From Streptomyces sp. NBC_00440 (GTDB taxonomy: Bacteria > Actinomycetota > Actinomycetes > Streptomycetales > Streptomycetaceae): a DNA stretch of 64,000 nt. A program made the translations under genes and the position numbers. Where the stretch lies: positions 3,769,001-3,833,000 of the forward strand of contig NZ_CP107921.1 of assembly GCF_036014215.1 (NCBI RefSeq), written 5' to 3'. Shown here piece by piece: positions 16,317-24,522 of this stretch. The first letter of the stretch is position 1. Every line of letters starts with the position of its first letter. Under the pieces are notes generated by a model. The model searched no databases. It saw only the letters and a list, made by a program, of their open reading frames with translations, and was not told the origin of the DNA.

Positions 16317-17776
16317 GCTTCCCCCAGCCCGTGCGCTGGTTCCGGCGGCTTCCGCTGCGCTCCCGGCTGGCGATGCTGACGGCGGCCGCGGTGGCGTTCG
16401 CGGTGGCCGTGGTCTCGGTGATCTGCTGGTTCCTGGTGCAGGGGAAGCTGTACGACGAGATCGACTCGAAGCTCGCCGGGCAGATCTACACCCAGACCGT
16501 CTCCCCCACCACCCTGCGCAACAACCTCAACGACTGCCGCGCACCGGAGCCGCCCGGCAACTTCGGCCAGCAGACCTCCCCGTACTACGCGCAGCTCGTG
16601 CAGTCGGACGGCACCATCTGTGTGCGCGGTGGCGCGGGCACCATCAAGGTCACCGCCGACGACCGTTCCCTGGCGAAAGCCGGCAACACCAAGCTGCCCA
16701 GATACCGCAACGGCACGGACTCCGACGGGCACGCCGTCCGCATCCTCACGGCGCACGTGCTCTACCAGCCCGGAGTGCCCTACCCGGACATCGTGCAGAT
16801 GGTCGCCTACCCGCTGGCGGACACCCGCAGCACCCTCAGCGAACTGGCCCTGCTGCTTCTCGCTGTCTCCGGTGTCGGTGTCATCGGGGCGGGCGCGGCG
16901 GGCCTGTGGATCGCGCAGGCCGGGCTCAAACCGGTCGACGAACTGACCGAGGCCGTCGAGCACGTGGCCCGTACGGAGGACCTCACCGTACGGATCCCGG
17001 TCGAGGGCGAGGACGAGATCGCCCGGCTCTCCCGGTCCTTCAACTCGATGACGGCCGCGCTCGGCGAATCCCGCGACCGTCAGGCGCAGCTCATCGCGGA
17101 CGCCGGGCACGAGCTGCGCACCCCGCTCACCTCGCTCCGTACCAACATCGAGCTGCTCGCCCGCAGCGAGGAGACCGGCCGCCCCATCCCGCCCGACGAC
17201 CGCAAGGCCCTGATGGCTTCGGTCAAGGCGCAGATGACCGAACTGGCCGCGCTCATCGGCGACTTGCAGGAGCTGTCCCGCCACGAGGCGACCCATGCGC
17301 CGGAGACCCTGAACGTCGTCGCGCTGCACGACATCGCGCAGTCGGCGCTGGACCGGGCGGTGCTACGCGGCCCGGAGCTGACCTTCACCGCCGACCTCGG
17401 GCCCTGGTACGTACAGGCCGAACCGGCCGCGCTGGAGCGGGCCGTGATCAATGTGCTGGACAACGCGGTGAAGTTCAGCCCGCCCGGCGGGACCATCGAA
17501 GTCACCCTGGGCGAGGGCCGGCTGACGGTACGGGACCACGGCCCCGGCATCCCCGCCGACGACCTCCCGTACGTCTTCGAGCGGTTCTGGCGGTCCTCGT
17601 CGGCCCGTTCCCTGCCCGGCTCGGGCCTCGGCCTCTCCATCGTGGCCCGTACGGTCCAGCAGTCCGGCGGCGACATCGAGCTCAACCCCGCGCCGGGCGG
17701 CGGCACCGAGGCGGTCATCCGGATCCCGGGCGCCGCGACACCACCGCCGGACGCGCCGCCCTCAGCAGAGGCGTGA
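16313..17776 (+). CDS. Sensor histidine kinase (MprB-like)
   Basis: The 487-residue membrane kinase has two transmembrane helices (about 20-43 and 177-202) flanking an extracytoplasmic sensor of about 130 residues with two cysteines (C75, C103). A HAMP linker follows, then a phosphoacceptor His266 in [13 protein letters not shown]-box [11 protein letters not shown], and G-boxes RDHGPGIP and GSGLGLSIV. All catalytic motifs are intact. It should phosphorylate the response regulator encoded immediately upstream with which it overlaps by 4 bp. The extracytoplasmic cysteines may respond to redox or folding state (inference). Confidence 0.93.
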   Translation: MSFPQPVRWFRRLPLRSRLAMLTAAAVAFAVAVVSVICWFLVQGKLYDEIDSKLAGQIYTQTVSPTTLRNNLNDCRAPEPPGNFGQQTSPYYAQLVQSDGTICVRGGAGTIKVTADDRSLAKAGNTKLPRYRNGTDSDGHAVRILTAHVLYQPGVPYPDIVQMVAYPLADTRSTLSELALLLLAVSGVGVIGAGAAGLWIAQAGLKPVDELTEAVEHVARTEDLTVRIPVEGEDEIARLSRSFNSMTAALGESRDRQAQLIADAGHELRTPLTSLRTNIELLARSEETGRPIPPDDRKALMASVKAQMTELAALIGDLQELSRHEATHAPETLNVVALHDIAQSALDRAVLRGPELTFTADLGPWYVQAEPAALERAVINVLDNAVKFSPPGGTIEVTLGEGRLTVRDHGPGIPADDLPYVFERFWRSSSARSLPGSGLGLSIVARTVQQSGGDIELNPAPGGGTEAVIRIPGAATPPPDAPPSAEA

Positions 17777-17821
17777 GGCGCCCGCCCCACCGGGCTCCGC
17801 GCCACCGGACGTCACCCCACC

Positions 17822-17858
17822 GGGCCCCGGTCCTTCCGCCATCGGGCGACCGGGGCCC
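17822..17858. terminator. bidirectional terminator hairpin between convergent genes
   Basis: GGGCCCCGGTC (17822-17832) pairs with GACCGGGGCCC (17848-17858) around a 15-nt loop. It sits between the kinase gene and the convergent LmeA-like gene and can serve both strands. Confidence 0.65.
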
Positions 17859-17867
17859 CGCCCGTCC

Positions 17868-19136
17868 TCAGCGCTGCTTGCCCCAGTGCAGGCCGGAGCC
17901 CGCCAGGTCCGCCCTGATCCCGTCCTTCTCCACCACCACATGGCGCAGGCTGATGTCGCCGGGCGCCTTGGGCAGCTTGAAGGAGAGCGAGAACTGACTG
18001 GAGAGCTCCGGCGGGCGAAGGCTCATCACGGCGGCGATCAGCTTGGGGTCGATGCCCGCCTTCTGCAGCAGCCAGGGGTGGGCGACGACCTCGTCGACCA
18101 GGTTGACCTGCATCAGCTGGTGGGCGAAGCGCGGTGTGCCGGTCAGCTTGTGCAGCTGGTCGTCGCTCTGCAACGCCTGCTGTACGCGCTTCTGCGGTAC
18201 GCCGATGCGCTGGACGATGGACGGTACGGAGAGCAGCGCCTTGATGTGGCTCTCCTCGCGGGCGATCCGGGCGGCAGCCTCGGGGGCGAGCCGCAGCCCG
18301 GAGTGCGCGCGGTCCTTGCCGGGCGTGTACGTCGCGATGCCGGGCACCTCGATCCGCATGTGGTCGACCGTCGTGGAGACCGCCCGGCCGCCGTCCCGCT
18401 GGACGTGTGCCTTGGCCTGGACGCGTACCTCGGTGCCCGCCACGGGCAGGCCGCCGTGGACATTGATCGAGTCGTGCCCCTCGTCGGTGAACTTGACCTG
18501 GGAGGCGCCGAGCTCGCGGTTCATGTCCTCGAACGAGAGGAAGACGTCGCCGTCCATCGAGCCGACCACGGCGCCCTTGATGGAGCTGGGGAGGTCTCCG
18601 TTGATCCGGATGTCCTTGGCGGTGGCGTGCACCTCCGCGAGGGAGACCCGGTCGGCCGGGACGTCGGGGACGGCCACGTCGACCCGGTCGAGGTGCTTGT
18701 CGAGAACCTGGGTGAGGAACGGGAAGCCGTGGATGTCGACCTCCGGTCTGGTCACCAGGTGCATCGACTGCTGGAGCTTCTCGGCGGCCTTGTTCTGCGC
18801 GTACAGCTCGGCGAACCGGTCGGCGAGGAAGAGGAATCCGGTGCAGACCAGGGCGGCGACGGCGACCTTCACCACGGTGGACACGGCGGCGAACCGGCGC
18901 CGGGCCCGGTGGTTGGGCGGCGACCAGCGGTCATCGGGGTCGTCACGGCTCTCGCCGGCGACACCGTCGGCTTCGTCGTAACCGTCGGCTTCGTCGCCAT
19001 CGGACTTCAGCCCCAGCCCGAGGGGGTCGTGCTCGTCGTAGCCGTACGGCTCGAAGCCCGGCTCCGGATCGCGGAGTTGTGCCAGTTCGTCGTAGGGATT
19101 ACGCGGATGCGGGGGTATGCGTGTGGGGGGTCGCAT
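17868..19136 (-). CDS. LmeA-like DUF2993 protein with long cytoplasmic head
   Basis: This 422-residue protein has an acidic N-terminal head (Asp/Glu/Tyr-rich to residue 80), one transmembrane segment (about 86-106, VVKVAVAALVCTGFLFLADR), and an extracytoplasmic DUF2993 domain with GFPFLTQVLDKHLDRVDV, the same signature as the protein at 7633-8325. It is nearly twice as long as that paralogue and carries extra helices in the C-terminal half. Phospholipid binding is inferred from the family. GTG or ATG choice: the ATG-equivalent start at 19136 begins MRPPTRIPPHPRNPYDEL. It is convergent with the histidine kinase. Confidence 0.85.
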   Translation of the reverse strand: MRPPTRIPPHPRNPYDELAQLRDPEPGFEPYGYDEHDPLGLGLKSDGDEADGYDEADGVAGESRDDPDDRWSPPNHRARRRFAAVSTVVKVAVAALVCTGFLFLADRFAELYAQNKAAEKLQQSMHLVTRPEVDIHGFPFLTQVLDKHLDRVDVAVPDVPADRVSLAEVHATAKDIRINGDLPSSIKGAVVGSMDGDVFLSFEDMNRELGASQVKFTDEGHDSINVHGGLPVAGTEVRVQAKAHVQRDGGRAVSTTVDHMRIEVPGIATYTPGKDRAHSGLRLAPEAAARIAREESHIKALLSVPSIVQRIGVPQKRVQQALQSDDQLHKLTGTPRFAHQLMQVNLVDEVVAHPWLLQKAGIDPKLIAAVMSLRPPELSSQFSLSFKLPKAPGDISLRHVVVEKDGIRADLAGSGLHWGKQR

Positions 19137-19516
19137 CGGCTCATCCCACCACGCGTGCGCCCCCCGAACGCAAGTCGTACCGGGGGTAGCACCCTGCTTT
19201 GCACCCTTTGTCGGCTACCGCCGGATGTTAGGCCGGTCACAGCCCGAAGCGGGGCGGCCAGAAAAAGTCTGGCCGCCCCGCTTCGGTGAAGGGACACAGT
19301 GAGCCTGGGGCGGCCGCGGCTTCGGGCTGCCCCGGATGCTGTCACTCACATAACTGCTCCCTCATTCGAATTACTGCGACCCCGGACCAGAAGTCCGGGA
19401 AAACATTCACCGATAGCGGCGAAATGATCTCCGGAACACCGGGTGCCCCGCCGCGCGACACTTCACACATTCCCTGCCGAGGAAACCAACGCGTCACTCT
19501 GTCCGGCGGGCGCCGT
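19137..19516. other. 380-bp gap with a very strong hairpin
   Basis: No convincing gene is present. The stretch holds the 18-bp stem described at 19245-19285 and, at 19317-19327, GCTTCGGGCTG, which could alternatively pair with CAGCCCGAAGC at 19240-19250. A minus-strand GTG frame near 19345 has GGGAG upstream but its Arg/Pro-rich product crosses the hairpin and is not credible. Confidence 0.6.
19245..19285. terminator. 18-bp perfect stem-loop
   Basis: CGAAGCGGGGCGGCCAGA (19245-19262) pairs perfectly with 19268-19285 around the 5-nt loop AAAAG. It is long for an intrinsic terminator and is flanked by the LmeA-like gene start on one side and the 56-residue hydrophobic protein gene, reading toward it, on the other. 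Termination of that small gene is the simplest role. Confidence 0.55.
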
Positions 19517-19687
19517 CTACCACCGGTACCAGCGACTGCGCTTTCCACCGCTCGCCGCGGGACGGATGACGAATCCCAGCAGCCACACGACCAGCACGAC
19601 AGCGGCGATCCACCACAGGGCCTGGACGGCGAAACCAGCACCGAAAAGGATCACTGCAAGGACAAGAACAAGAAGAACAGGAATCAT
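19517..19687 (-). CDS. 56-residue hydrophobic membrane protein
   Basis: The frame begins at ATG 19687 with GGAGG 8 nt upstream and ends at TAG 19517. It encodes a very hydrophobic protein (start MIPVLLVLVLAVILFGAGFA, then a second helix WWIAAVVLVVWLLGFVI) with a short basic tail, GGKRSRWYRW. This two-helix pattern matches small 'hydrophobic protein' families common and often multicopy in streptomycetes, sometimes linked to stress regulons; function is unknown. The T-rich spacing between ribosome binding site and start is unusual for the local composition. Confidence 0.82.
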   Translation of the reverse strand: MIPVLLVLVLAVILFGAGFAVQALWWIAAVVLVVWLLGFVIRPAASGGKRSRWYRW

Positions 19688-19953
19688 TTTTTTAACCTCC
19701 GAAGCATCGAGTGCCCCGACATCACTGCTTCATTCCTCGAAGCTCCGGAAAGTCCCCGACAGTAACTTTCCCAGCCTCTCGGCACGTCCCTCAACGCAAC
19801 TCTCAGTACGCCTCTCAGCGCCACAATTCCCCGACGGAAAATCAATAGGACTCGAAGAGGAACGAAGAAGAACCCTACGGAAAAGCGACGAATCGAGAGC
19901 GCGGCGGCACTACGCCGGGCCGGGTCTCGGCCAGGGGCTCAAGCGCCAGGGGC

Positions 19954-20078
19954 TCAGCGGCAGGCATCGGATACGCCGTCCAGCCAGTCGCGGATCGCAC
20001 CTCGCTGCTCCGCCGTGAACGCGGCTTCCAGCTCGGCTTCACGGCGGGCGACGGCGATCCGGGCATCGGCCAGGCGCG
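19954..20078 (-). pseudogene. C-terminal remnant of a MarR-type regulator
   Basis: The minus-strand frame ending at 19954 finishes with ADARIAVARREAELEAAF followed by TAEQRGAIRDWLDGV, which matches the C-terminal dimerisation helix of MarR-family repressors of drug efflux. The DNA-binding domain is absent: upstream of about 20078 the same frame becomes an Arg-rich shadow of the MFS remnant on the other strand. It looks like the tail of a regulator that was once divergent from the transporter. Confidence 0.6.
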
Positions 20079-20922
20079 CTGGCCGCCTTCGTACGCGTCG
20101 AACTGCGCACCCGGCAGCCCAGCTTCGACCCCCGGCTGCTCGCCCAGCGGATGTTCGGCGGCGGCAACGCGGCACTCGGGTTGCTGCTCTTCGCCATGAC
20201 CGCCGCCGGCTTCTACGGCGCCTTCTACCTGCAAGGCGCACGTGGCTTCTCGCCGCTCCAGGCCGGGTTGGCCTTCTCCCCGACCGCGCTCGGCGCCATC
20301 GGGGGAGCGCCGCTCGGCGTCCGGCTGTCCCGTCGCTGGGCACTGCGCCCCGTCACCGCGACGGCGCTGGCCACGGCAGGACTGGCCATGGGCTCCACCA
20401 TGTTCTTCGGGCTGCACACCCCCCCTCGCCCGGAACGAGATCGCGTATCTGATCCAGGGCCTCTCGATCGGCATGGTGATCGGCCCGGTGACCGCAGGGC
20501 TGATGAGCACCCTGCCGTTGGAACGGGCCGGCGCCGGATCAGCCGTCATCAACACCGTGCGGCAGACCGGCAGTCTGCTCGGGATCGCGGCAGGCGGCAC
20601 GATCATGTCGATCGTGTATCGCCGCGGGATCGAAGCCTCGCTGCGCGATCAGCCCCGCCCGGTACGGGACCAGGCGCAGGTCTCCGCGGAACAGGCCCGT
20701 CACGCCGCCGCCGCGACCCACCAGCCCGCCCTGGCACACGCTGCCGACAACGCGTTCATCCACGCCATGCACGTCAGCGCGGCCTGGACCATGCTGATCG
20801 CACTCTCCGGAGCAGCCCTGCTGGTGACCGCCCTGCGTCCGGCCCGACAGCCTGCTGAGGTCCCGACCGGTACGGCGGTGGCGGCGGTAACGGAACGCGG
20901 CCGACCCGACCGCCGGCCATGA
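20079..20922 (+). pseudogene. MFS drug:H+ antiporter (DHA2/EmrB-QacA type), 5'-truncated and frameshifted
   Basis: From 20079 the frame reads LAAFVRVELRTRQPSFDPRL, then several transmembrane helices (ALGLLLFAMTAAGFYGAFYL, GLAFSPTALGAIGG), as in the second half of 14-helix DHA2 exporters. Near 20418-20432, in a C-rich run after GLHTP, the frame shifts and continues as ARNEIAYLIQGLSIGMVIGP through the last helix to 20922. The first half of the protein is missing. A single indel in the C run restores the frame, so a sequencing error could explain the shift but not the truncation. Confidence 0.75.
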
Positions 20923-20958
20923 CCGCGCGCCTCTCTGCCCCGCCCTTTGCTCCGGCCC

Positions 20959-21576
20959 TTACTCCGAGACCCCGCCCCGGGGGCGTCCGGCGTTGGCGGC
21001 GAGTGTGCGGGCGGCTTCGATCACTGTCTCGCGGCGGCGGGCGAAGGCGGCCTCGTCGGTCTCCTCGTCCAGAGCCATGCGGGCCATCCTGGGCACCGCG
21101 AAGTTCCACGCGATCAGCCCCATGATGGTGAACAGCAGGTCCTGGGCAGCGCGGACCCGGGCGTCCTCGGGCAGATGACGGGCCACGCCTCCGTCCACGA
21201 GATGGCGAGCCTTCTCGCGGAAACCGTCCCGGCGCTCCTGCTCACTCTCGGGTTCGTCGCCCGCCTCCAGCGCCTCCCACAGCAGCAGCCTGATCAGCTC
21301 CGGGTGCTCCTGGTACCAGTCGAAGAGCTGCCCGACCACCTCGGCCATCGCGTCGGGATCGACGGACACGGAGAGCCGGACCTCCTCCAGCTTGGCTCGC
21401 AGGATGGCGGTGAACAGCTTCTCCTTGCTGCCGTAGTACAGGTAGATGGCCTGCTTGTTGGCCCTGGCGGCCTTGGCGATCCGGTCGACCCTGGCCCCCG
21501 CCAGACCGTGCTCGGCGAACTCGGCGACGGCGGCGGCGAAGATGCGCCGCCTGGTGTCTTCCGCGTCATAGGCCAT
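20959..21576 (-). CDS. TetR-family repressor divergent from the SDR gene
   Basis: A 205-residue TetR-family regulator: helix-turn-helix at about 10-55 (RRRIFAAAVAEFAEHGLAGA, VDRIAKAARANKQAIYLYYGSKEKLF), then a helical ligand-binding domain of the usual length. The ATG at 21576 begins MAYDAEDT. Two copies of an AACC-N4-GGTT palindrome lie in the 98-bp gap to the divergent SDR gene, one immediately upstream of each start, so it likely represses both genes. The ligand is unknown. Confidence 0.9.
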   Translation of the reverse strand: MAYDAEDTRRRIFAAAVAEFAEHGLAGARVDRIAKAARANKQAIYLYYGSKEKLFTAILRAKLEEVRLSVSVDPDAMAEVVGQLFDWYQEHPELIRLLLWEALEAGDEPESEQERRDGFREKARHLVDGGVARHLPEDARVRAAQDLLFTIMGLIAWNFAVPRMARMALDEETDEAAFARRRETVIEAARTLAANAGRPRGGVSE

Positions 21577-21586
21577 GAACAAATTA

Positions 21587-21654
21587 AACCATCCGGTTGA
21601 CTGCTCCCTGTCCAGGCAGCAGTATGAACACAAGAGTAAAACAACCAGATGGTT
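21587..21654. promoter_or_regulatory. paired TetR operators, AACC-N4-GGTT
   Basis: AACCATCCGGTT (21587-21598) and AACCAGATGGTT (21643-21654) are 12-bp palindromes 56 bp apart, each next to one of the two divergent genes. The wider context AAACCATCYGGTTG is shared in inverted order. They are probable binding sites for the adjacent TetR protein. Confidence 0.7.
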
Positions 21655-21674
21655 TATTCACGGAAGGCTCTCCC

Positions 21675-22481
21675 ATGAGCACTGCGACTCCCGTCCCGAC
21701 CCCCATCCCCGTTCGCTCGCCGCTGCCGAGCGCCCTCTCCGGTACGACTGTCGTCCTCGTCGGCGGAAGCTCGGGAATCGGCCTGGCGGCGGGCACCCTG
21801 CTGCGTTCGGTCGGCGCCCGTGTCGTGCTGGTCGGCCGCGACCCCGACCGGCTGAAGGCCGCCGTCCACCGGCTGCACAGCGCAAGCCCGGCCGGGGCTC
21901 CCGACGATGCCGTGCTGGCCGTTCCCGGCGACGGCGGCGACGAGCGGACCCTCGCCGATGCCTTCGACAGGGCGGGTCACGTCGACCATGTGCTCGTCAC
22001 CGCGGGAGGCATGAACGGCATCGGCCCCCTGACCGGACTGTCGGCCGATGACATCCGCACGGCCTTCGACTCCCGGCTCCAGGCGGCCTTCACCACCGCC
22101 CGCACGGCGGCGACACGGCTTCCGGCAGGAGGCTCGCTCACGTTCAGCTCGGGGATCCTCGTGGTCCGCCCCGTGCCCGGGATGGCCGCCCCGCTGTCGG
22201 TGGCCGGTGCTGTGGAGACCCTCACCAGGGTTCTCGCCGTGGAGCTGGCCCCCGCACGGCTGCGCGTGAACACCGTCCGCTTCGGCCGGATAGACACACC
22301 GCTGCTGCGTTCGCTGCCGGGCCTGGACTCCGACGACGCGATCGCCACCGCCGGATCGACCACTCCCCTCGGCCGCTTCGGCACCGCTGAGGAAGCAGCC
22401 GCCTCGGCCCTCTTCCTCATGGCCAACACCTACGTCACCGGCCAGGTCATCACCGTCGACGGCGGCGAAACCCTCACCTGA
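21675..22481 (+). CDS. Short-chain dehydrogenase/reductase lacking the catalytic Tyr-Lys
   Basis: A 268-residue SDR with an intact nucleotide-binding motif GGSSGIG (about 30-36), VTAGG in the NNAG position, and a C-terminal VTGQVITVDGG. The active-site segment, normally S...YxxxK, reads SSGILVVRPVPGMAAPLSVA followed by GAVETL: the Tyr position is Pro and the Lys position Ala by alignment with YAAAKGAVEAL. So classical SDR catalysis is doubtful. ATG at 21675 has AGG upstream and lies behind a TetR operator. Expression is probably induced by a ligand of the divergent TetR repressor. Confidence 0.85.
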   Translation: MSTATPVPTPIPVRSPLPSALSGTTVVLVGGSSGIGLAAGTLLRSVGARVVLVGRDPDRLKAAVHRLHSASPAGAPDDAVLAVPGDGGDERTLADAFDRAGHVDHVLVTAGGMNGIGPLTGLSADDIRTAFDSRLQAAFTTARTAATRLPAGGSLTFSSGILVVRPVPGMAAPLSVAGAVETLTRVLAVELAPARLRVNTVRFGRIDTPLLRSLPGLDSDDAIATAGSTTPLGRFGTAEEAAASALFLMANTYVTGQVITVDGGETLT

Positions 22482-22536
22482 GCAGTCGGCCCCGGGAGCC
22501 TTGCCCGTAACCGCTCCCATGCCGGACCGGCCCACC

Positions 22537-22908
22537 TCAGTACGGCCCGCACGTGCCGCCCAGGACGGGGATCAGCGCCCCGCCGTCGACACGGAATTCC
22601 AGGTACGGGCGCACGGACCACTCGATCCACCGCCCCCGGTGACTCAGCGAGAACCCGCACGGCTCACCCCGGTGCAGTGCGCCGATCGCACCGACACAGC
22701 CACCTCCGTCGACCCAACTCAGCGCGCGGTGGCGCTCGATGGGCGGAAGGGCGTGCGCCAGCTCGCGTACGTCCGCTCGGATACGGCGGATCGCCTCGGC
22801 CGGTGCGGTGGCCGCGTACCGCGCCACGTCCGCAACGTCGTCGGCGCCCATCGTGCAGTAGGTGATCCGCTCGCACCAGAAGGCGCGGGTGGGGTGCGCG
22901 ACACGCAT
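22537..22908 (-). CDS. Hypothetical protein (123 residues)
   Basis: Unrecognised. The ATG at 22908 has AGGAGG 8 nt upstream, strongly supporting translation. The product is soluble and mixed: an N-terminal FWCERITYCTMGADDVAD segment with two Cys, a helical middle (EAIRRIRADVRELAHALPP), and a Trp/Gly-rich C-terminal half (GRWIEWSVRPYLEFRV) ending in GGTCGPY. Four further Cys/Trp positions suggest a compact fold. It lies downstream of, and reads the same way as, the DUF397 and XRE genes, from which it is separated by strong hairpins, so it may or may not belong to that locus. Confidence 0.7.
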   Translation of the reverse strand: MRVAHPTRAFWCERITYCTMGADDVADVARYAATAPAEAIRRIRADVRELAHALPPIERHRALSWVDGGGCVGAIGALHRGEPCGFSLSHRGRWIEWSVRPYLEFRVDGGALIPVLGGTCGPY

Positions 22909-23222
22909 GATGTGGCCTCCTGACGCGACGTCGGGGCCGCCCCCTGCCTACTGCCGGCGTGACGAGCTGCAGGCAGGGGGCGGCCCCTTCTTGCCCCCTC
23001 AATCGGCGCAGACCGAAGGGGAGTTGAAGCGCCTTTGCATGAACACAGGTCACCAGTAGCCCCGTTGGCGGCGCGATATGAAGCTAGCGGTTGCACCCAC
23101 CCCGTATCAAGCGTTTGACGTCTAACGAGTGATACCAGTCGCCCGGATGAGTGCTACGGAACAAAACAAGGCGGCCCCCACCTGCGCCGGTGGGGGCCGC
23201 CCGAAGCGGAAGTGGGCCCGAC
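22909..23222. other. 314-bp gap with two strong hairpins
   Basis: GGGGCCGCCCCCTGCCT (22933-22949) pairs with 22971-22987, a 17-bp stem with a 21-nt loop just upstream of the 123-residue protein gene. A second hairpin near 23170-23201 is listed as a terminator. Between them is lower-GC DNA (about 23030-23160) without a credible frame. Confidence 0.65.
23163..23205 (-). terminator. intrinsic terminator of the XRE-DUF397 transcript
   Basis: GGCGGCCCCCACC (23170-23182) pairs with 23189-23201, a 13-bp stem with a 6-nt loop. Read on the minus strand it is followed by TTGTTTTGTT, a good T-rich tail directly after the DUF397 gene. Confidence 0.8.
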
Positions 23223-23417
23223 TCACGCCAGGTCGTCGAACTCGCCCTCCTTCGCACCCCCGAGGAAGGCACGCAGCTTGGCGCGGGTCGTGTGGATGAC
23301 CACACCGGGGTTGTCGCTCTCACGCATCAGGATCTCGCCCCCTTGCTCGGCGAGTTCGAGACAGTTGTTCCCCTCCGCACCCGACGACTTCGAGGACTTG
23401 CGCCACTGGATTTCCAT
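23223..23417 (-). CDS. DUF397 protein
   Basis: This 64-residue protein is a standard DUF397 member: IQWRKSSKSSGAEGNNCLEL start, MRESDNPGVVIHTTRA middle and a terminal acidic segment. In streptomycetes DUF397 proteins pair with XRE-DUF5753 regulators (WhiJ-type loci) and appear to oppose or bind them. The ATG at 23417 is preferred over a GTG at 23426 because GAAGG lies 10 nt before it and almost overlaps the GTG. It starts 13 bp after the XRE gene stop, so the two are one operon. Confidence 0.92.
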   Translation of the reverse strand: MEIQWRKSSKSSGAEGNNCLELAEQGGEILMRESDNPGVVIHTTRAKLRAFLGGAKEGEFDDLA

Positions 23418-23430
23418 GGTTCTCACGCCT

Positions 23431-24282
23431 TCATGCTTGTTGTGCGATTCTTCGGATGAAGTCCCGGGAACTCTCCGGATCGAGCGACCGCTCCTCGGTC
23501 CGGTCGAGCACTGCTCGATAGTTCACGAGACGAGTCTCGGCATCCAGAAATGCAGGCCCGGTCGCAGTGTCCATCTGAACGGTGTCGAGCTGCGGGACTG
23601 AGCCGTAGACGTATTGTGTCGAACTGCCGGGCTCCGGGAAACCGCCTGCCGCGAAGGGGATCACCCGGATAGTGACGTTGTCCCGGTCCGATTCCTTCAG
23701 CAGATGGGCAAGTTGACTACGGGCCACGCTCGGGCCGCCGTACGTCATCCGCAGAGCGGCCTCATGAATGAGGAACGTGCAGGCGAGCGGTGCTTCACGG
23801 TCGAGCACGTCTCGACGCTTCAGCCGATGGGACAGCTGCCGCCGCTGCCGTGCCGGACTCAGTGGCGGCACCACTTCCGCGAACACGGCACGGGCGTAGT
23901 CCTCATTCTGGAGCAGGCCAGGCATGTACATGATGTGCACCGAGCGGATCCCGACGGCATGGTGCTCCAGCTCGGCCAGGTCGAGCGCACCGCTGGAGAA
24001 GTCGTTGCGATAGTCCTCCCACCAGCCGCTTATGCGCTCCGACGCCATGTCGGCCAGAGCATCGATATAGGCCGCGTCAGGGCACTCGTACTGGCCGGCC
24101 CAGGTCCGCACCCGTTCACTACTGACCCCAAATCGGCCTGACTCGGTGTTGCTGATCGCAGTGCGGTCCGTACTGAGCAGCGCTGCGGCCTGAGCGAGCG
24201 ACAACCCCGCGTGCTCACGCATCTTCCGCAGCTCAGTGCCCAGACGGCGCTGCCGCGCCGTGGGCGCCTTCCTCGATGGCAT
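23431..24282 (-). CDS. XRE-family regulator with DUF5753 (WhiJ-like)
   Basis: The 283-residue protein has an N-terminal XRE helix-turn-helix (about 12-62, RLGTELRKMREHAGLSLAQA through TDRTAISNTESGRFGV) and a DUF5753 domain with the typical IRSVHIMYMPGLLQNEDYAR motif and ETRLVNYRAVLDR near the end. WhiJ-type regulators of this build influence development in Streptomyces and occur in many copies with DUF397 and AbaA-like partners. The ATG at 24282 has AAGGAGAGG 5 nt upstream. Its operon partner DUF397 follows, and a HATPase gene is divergent. Confidence 0.92.
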   Translation of the reverse strand: MPSRKAPTARQRRLGTELRKMREHAGLSLAQAAALLSTDRTAISNTESGRFGVSSERVRTWAGQYECPDAAYIDALADMASERISGWWEDYRNDFSSGALDLAELEHHAVGIRSVHIMYMPGLLQNEDYARAVFAEVVPPLSPARQRRQLSHRLKRRDVLDREAPLACTFLIHEAALRMTYGGPSVARSQLAHLLKESDRDNVTIRVIPFAAGGFPEPGSSTQYVYGSVPQLDTVQMDTATGPAFLDAETRLVNYRAVLDRTEERSLDPESSRDFIRRIAQQA

Positions 24283-24522
24283 CGACCTCTCCTTAAGTCG
24301 GAACCCAGTGTGGCCCGTGCCCATTCGACAGTCCACCTCGTTGAGTGAATGAGTCGACTTGGTCACACTAATTAGCCTTGTGCACTAACGTCGTCATCGA
24401 CGTCGACAAGCCCGAAGTGCAGCCGCTTCAGCGCGCCTTGAGTCCTGCGCGCCGATCCGGCCATTGCCACGGACAACGAGCGGCGCACCCGTTTCGGATC
24501 GCATCGCGTAGGGAGAACCCTC

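Noticed and set aside
19286..19765. Plus-strand 159-codon frame
   Set aside because: Covers the complement of the 56-residue hydrophobic protein and the hairpin, has low-complexity composition and no ribosome binding site.
22933..22987. 17-bp stem as a terminator of the TetR/SDR or XRE genes
   Set aside because: No T tract on either strand and a 21-nt loop; recorded only as a hairpin in the gap.
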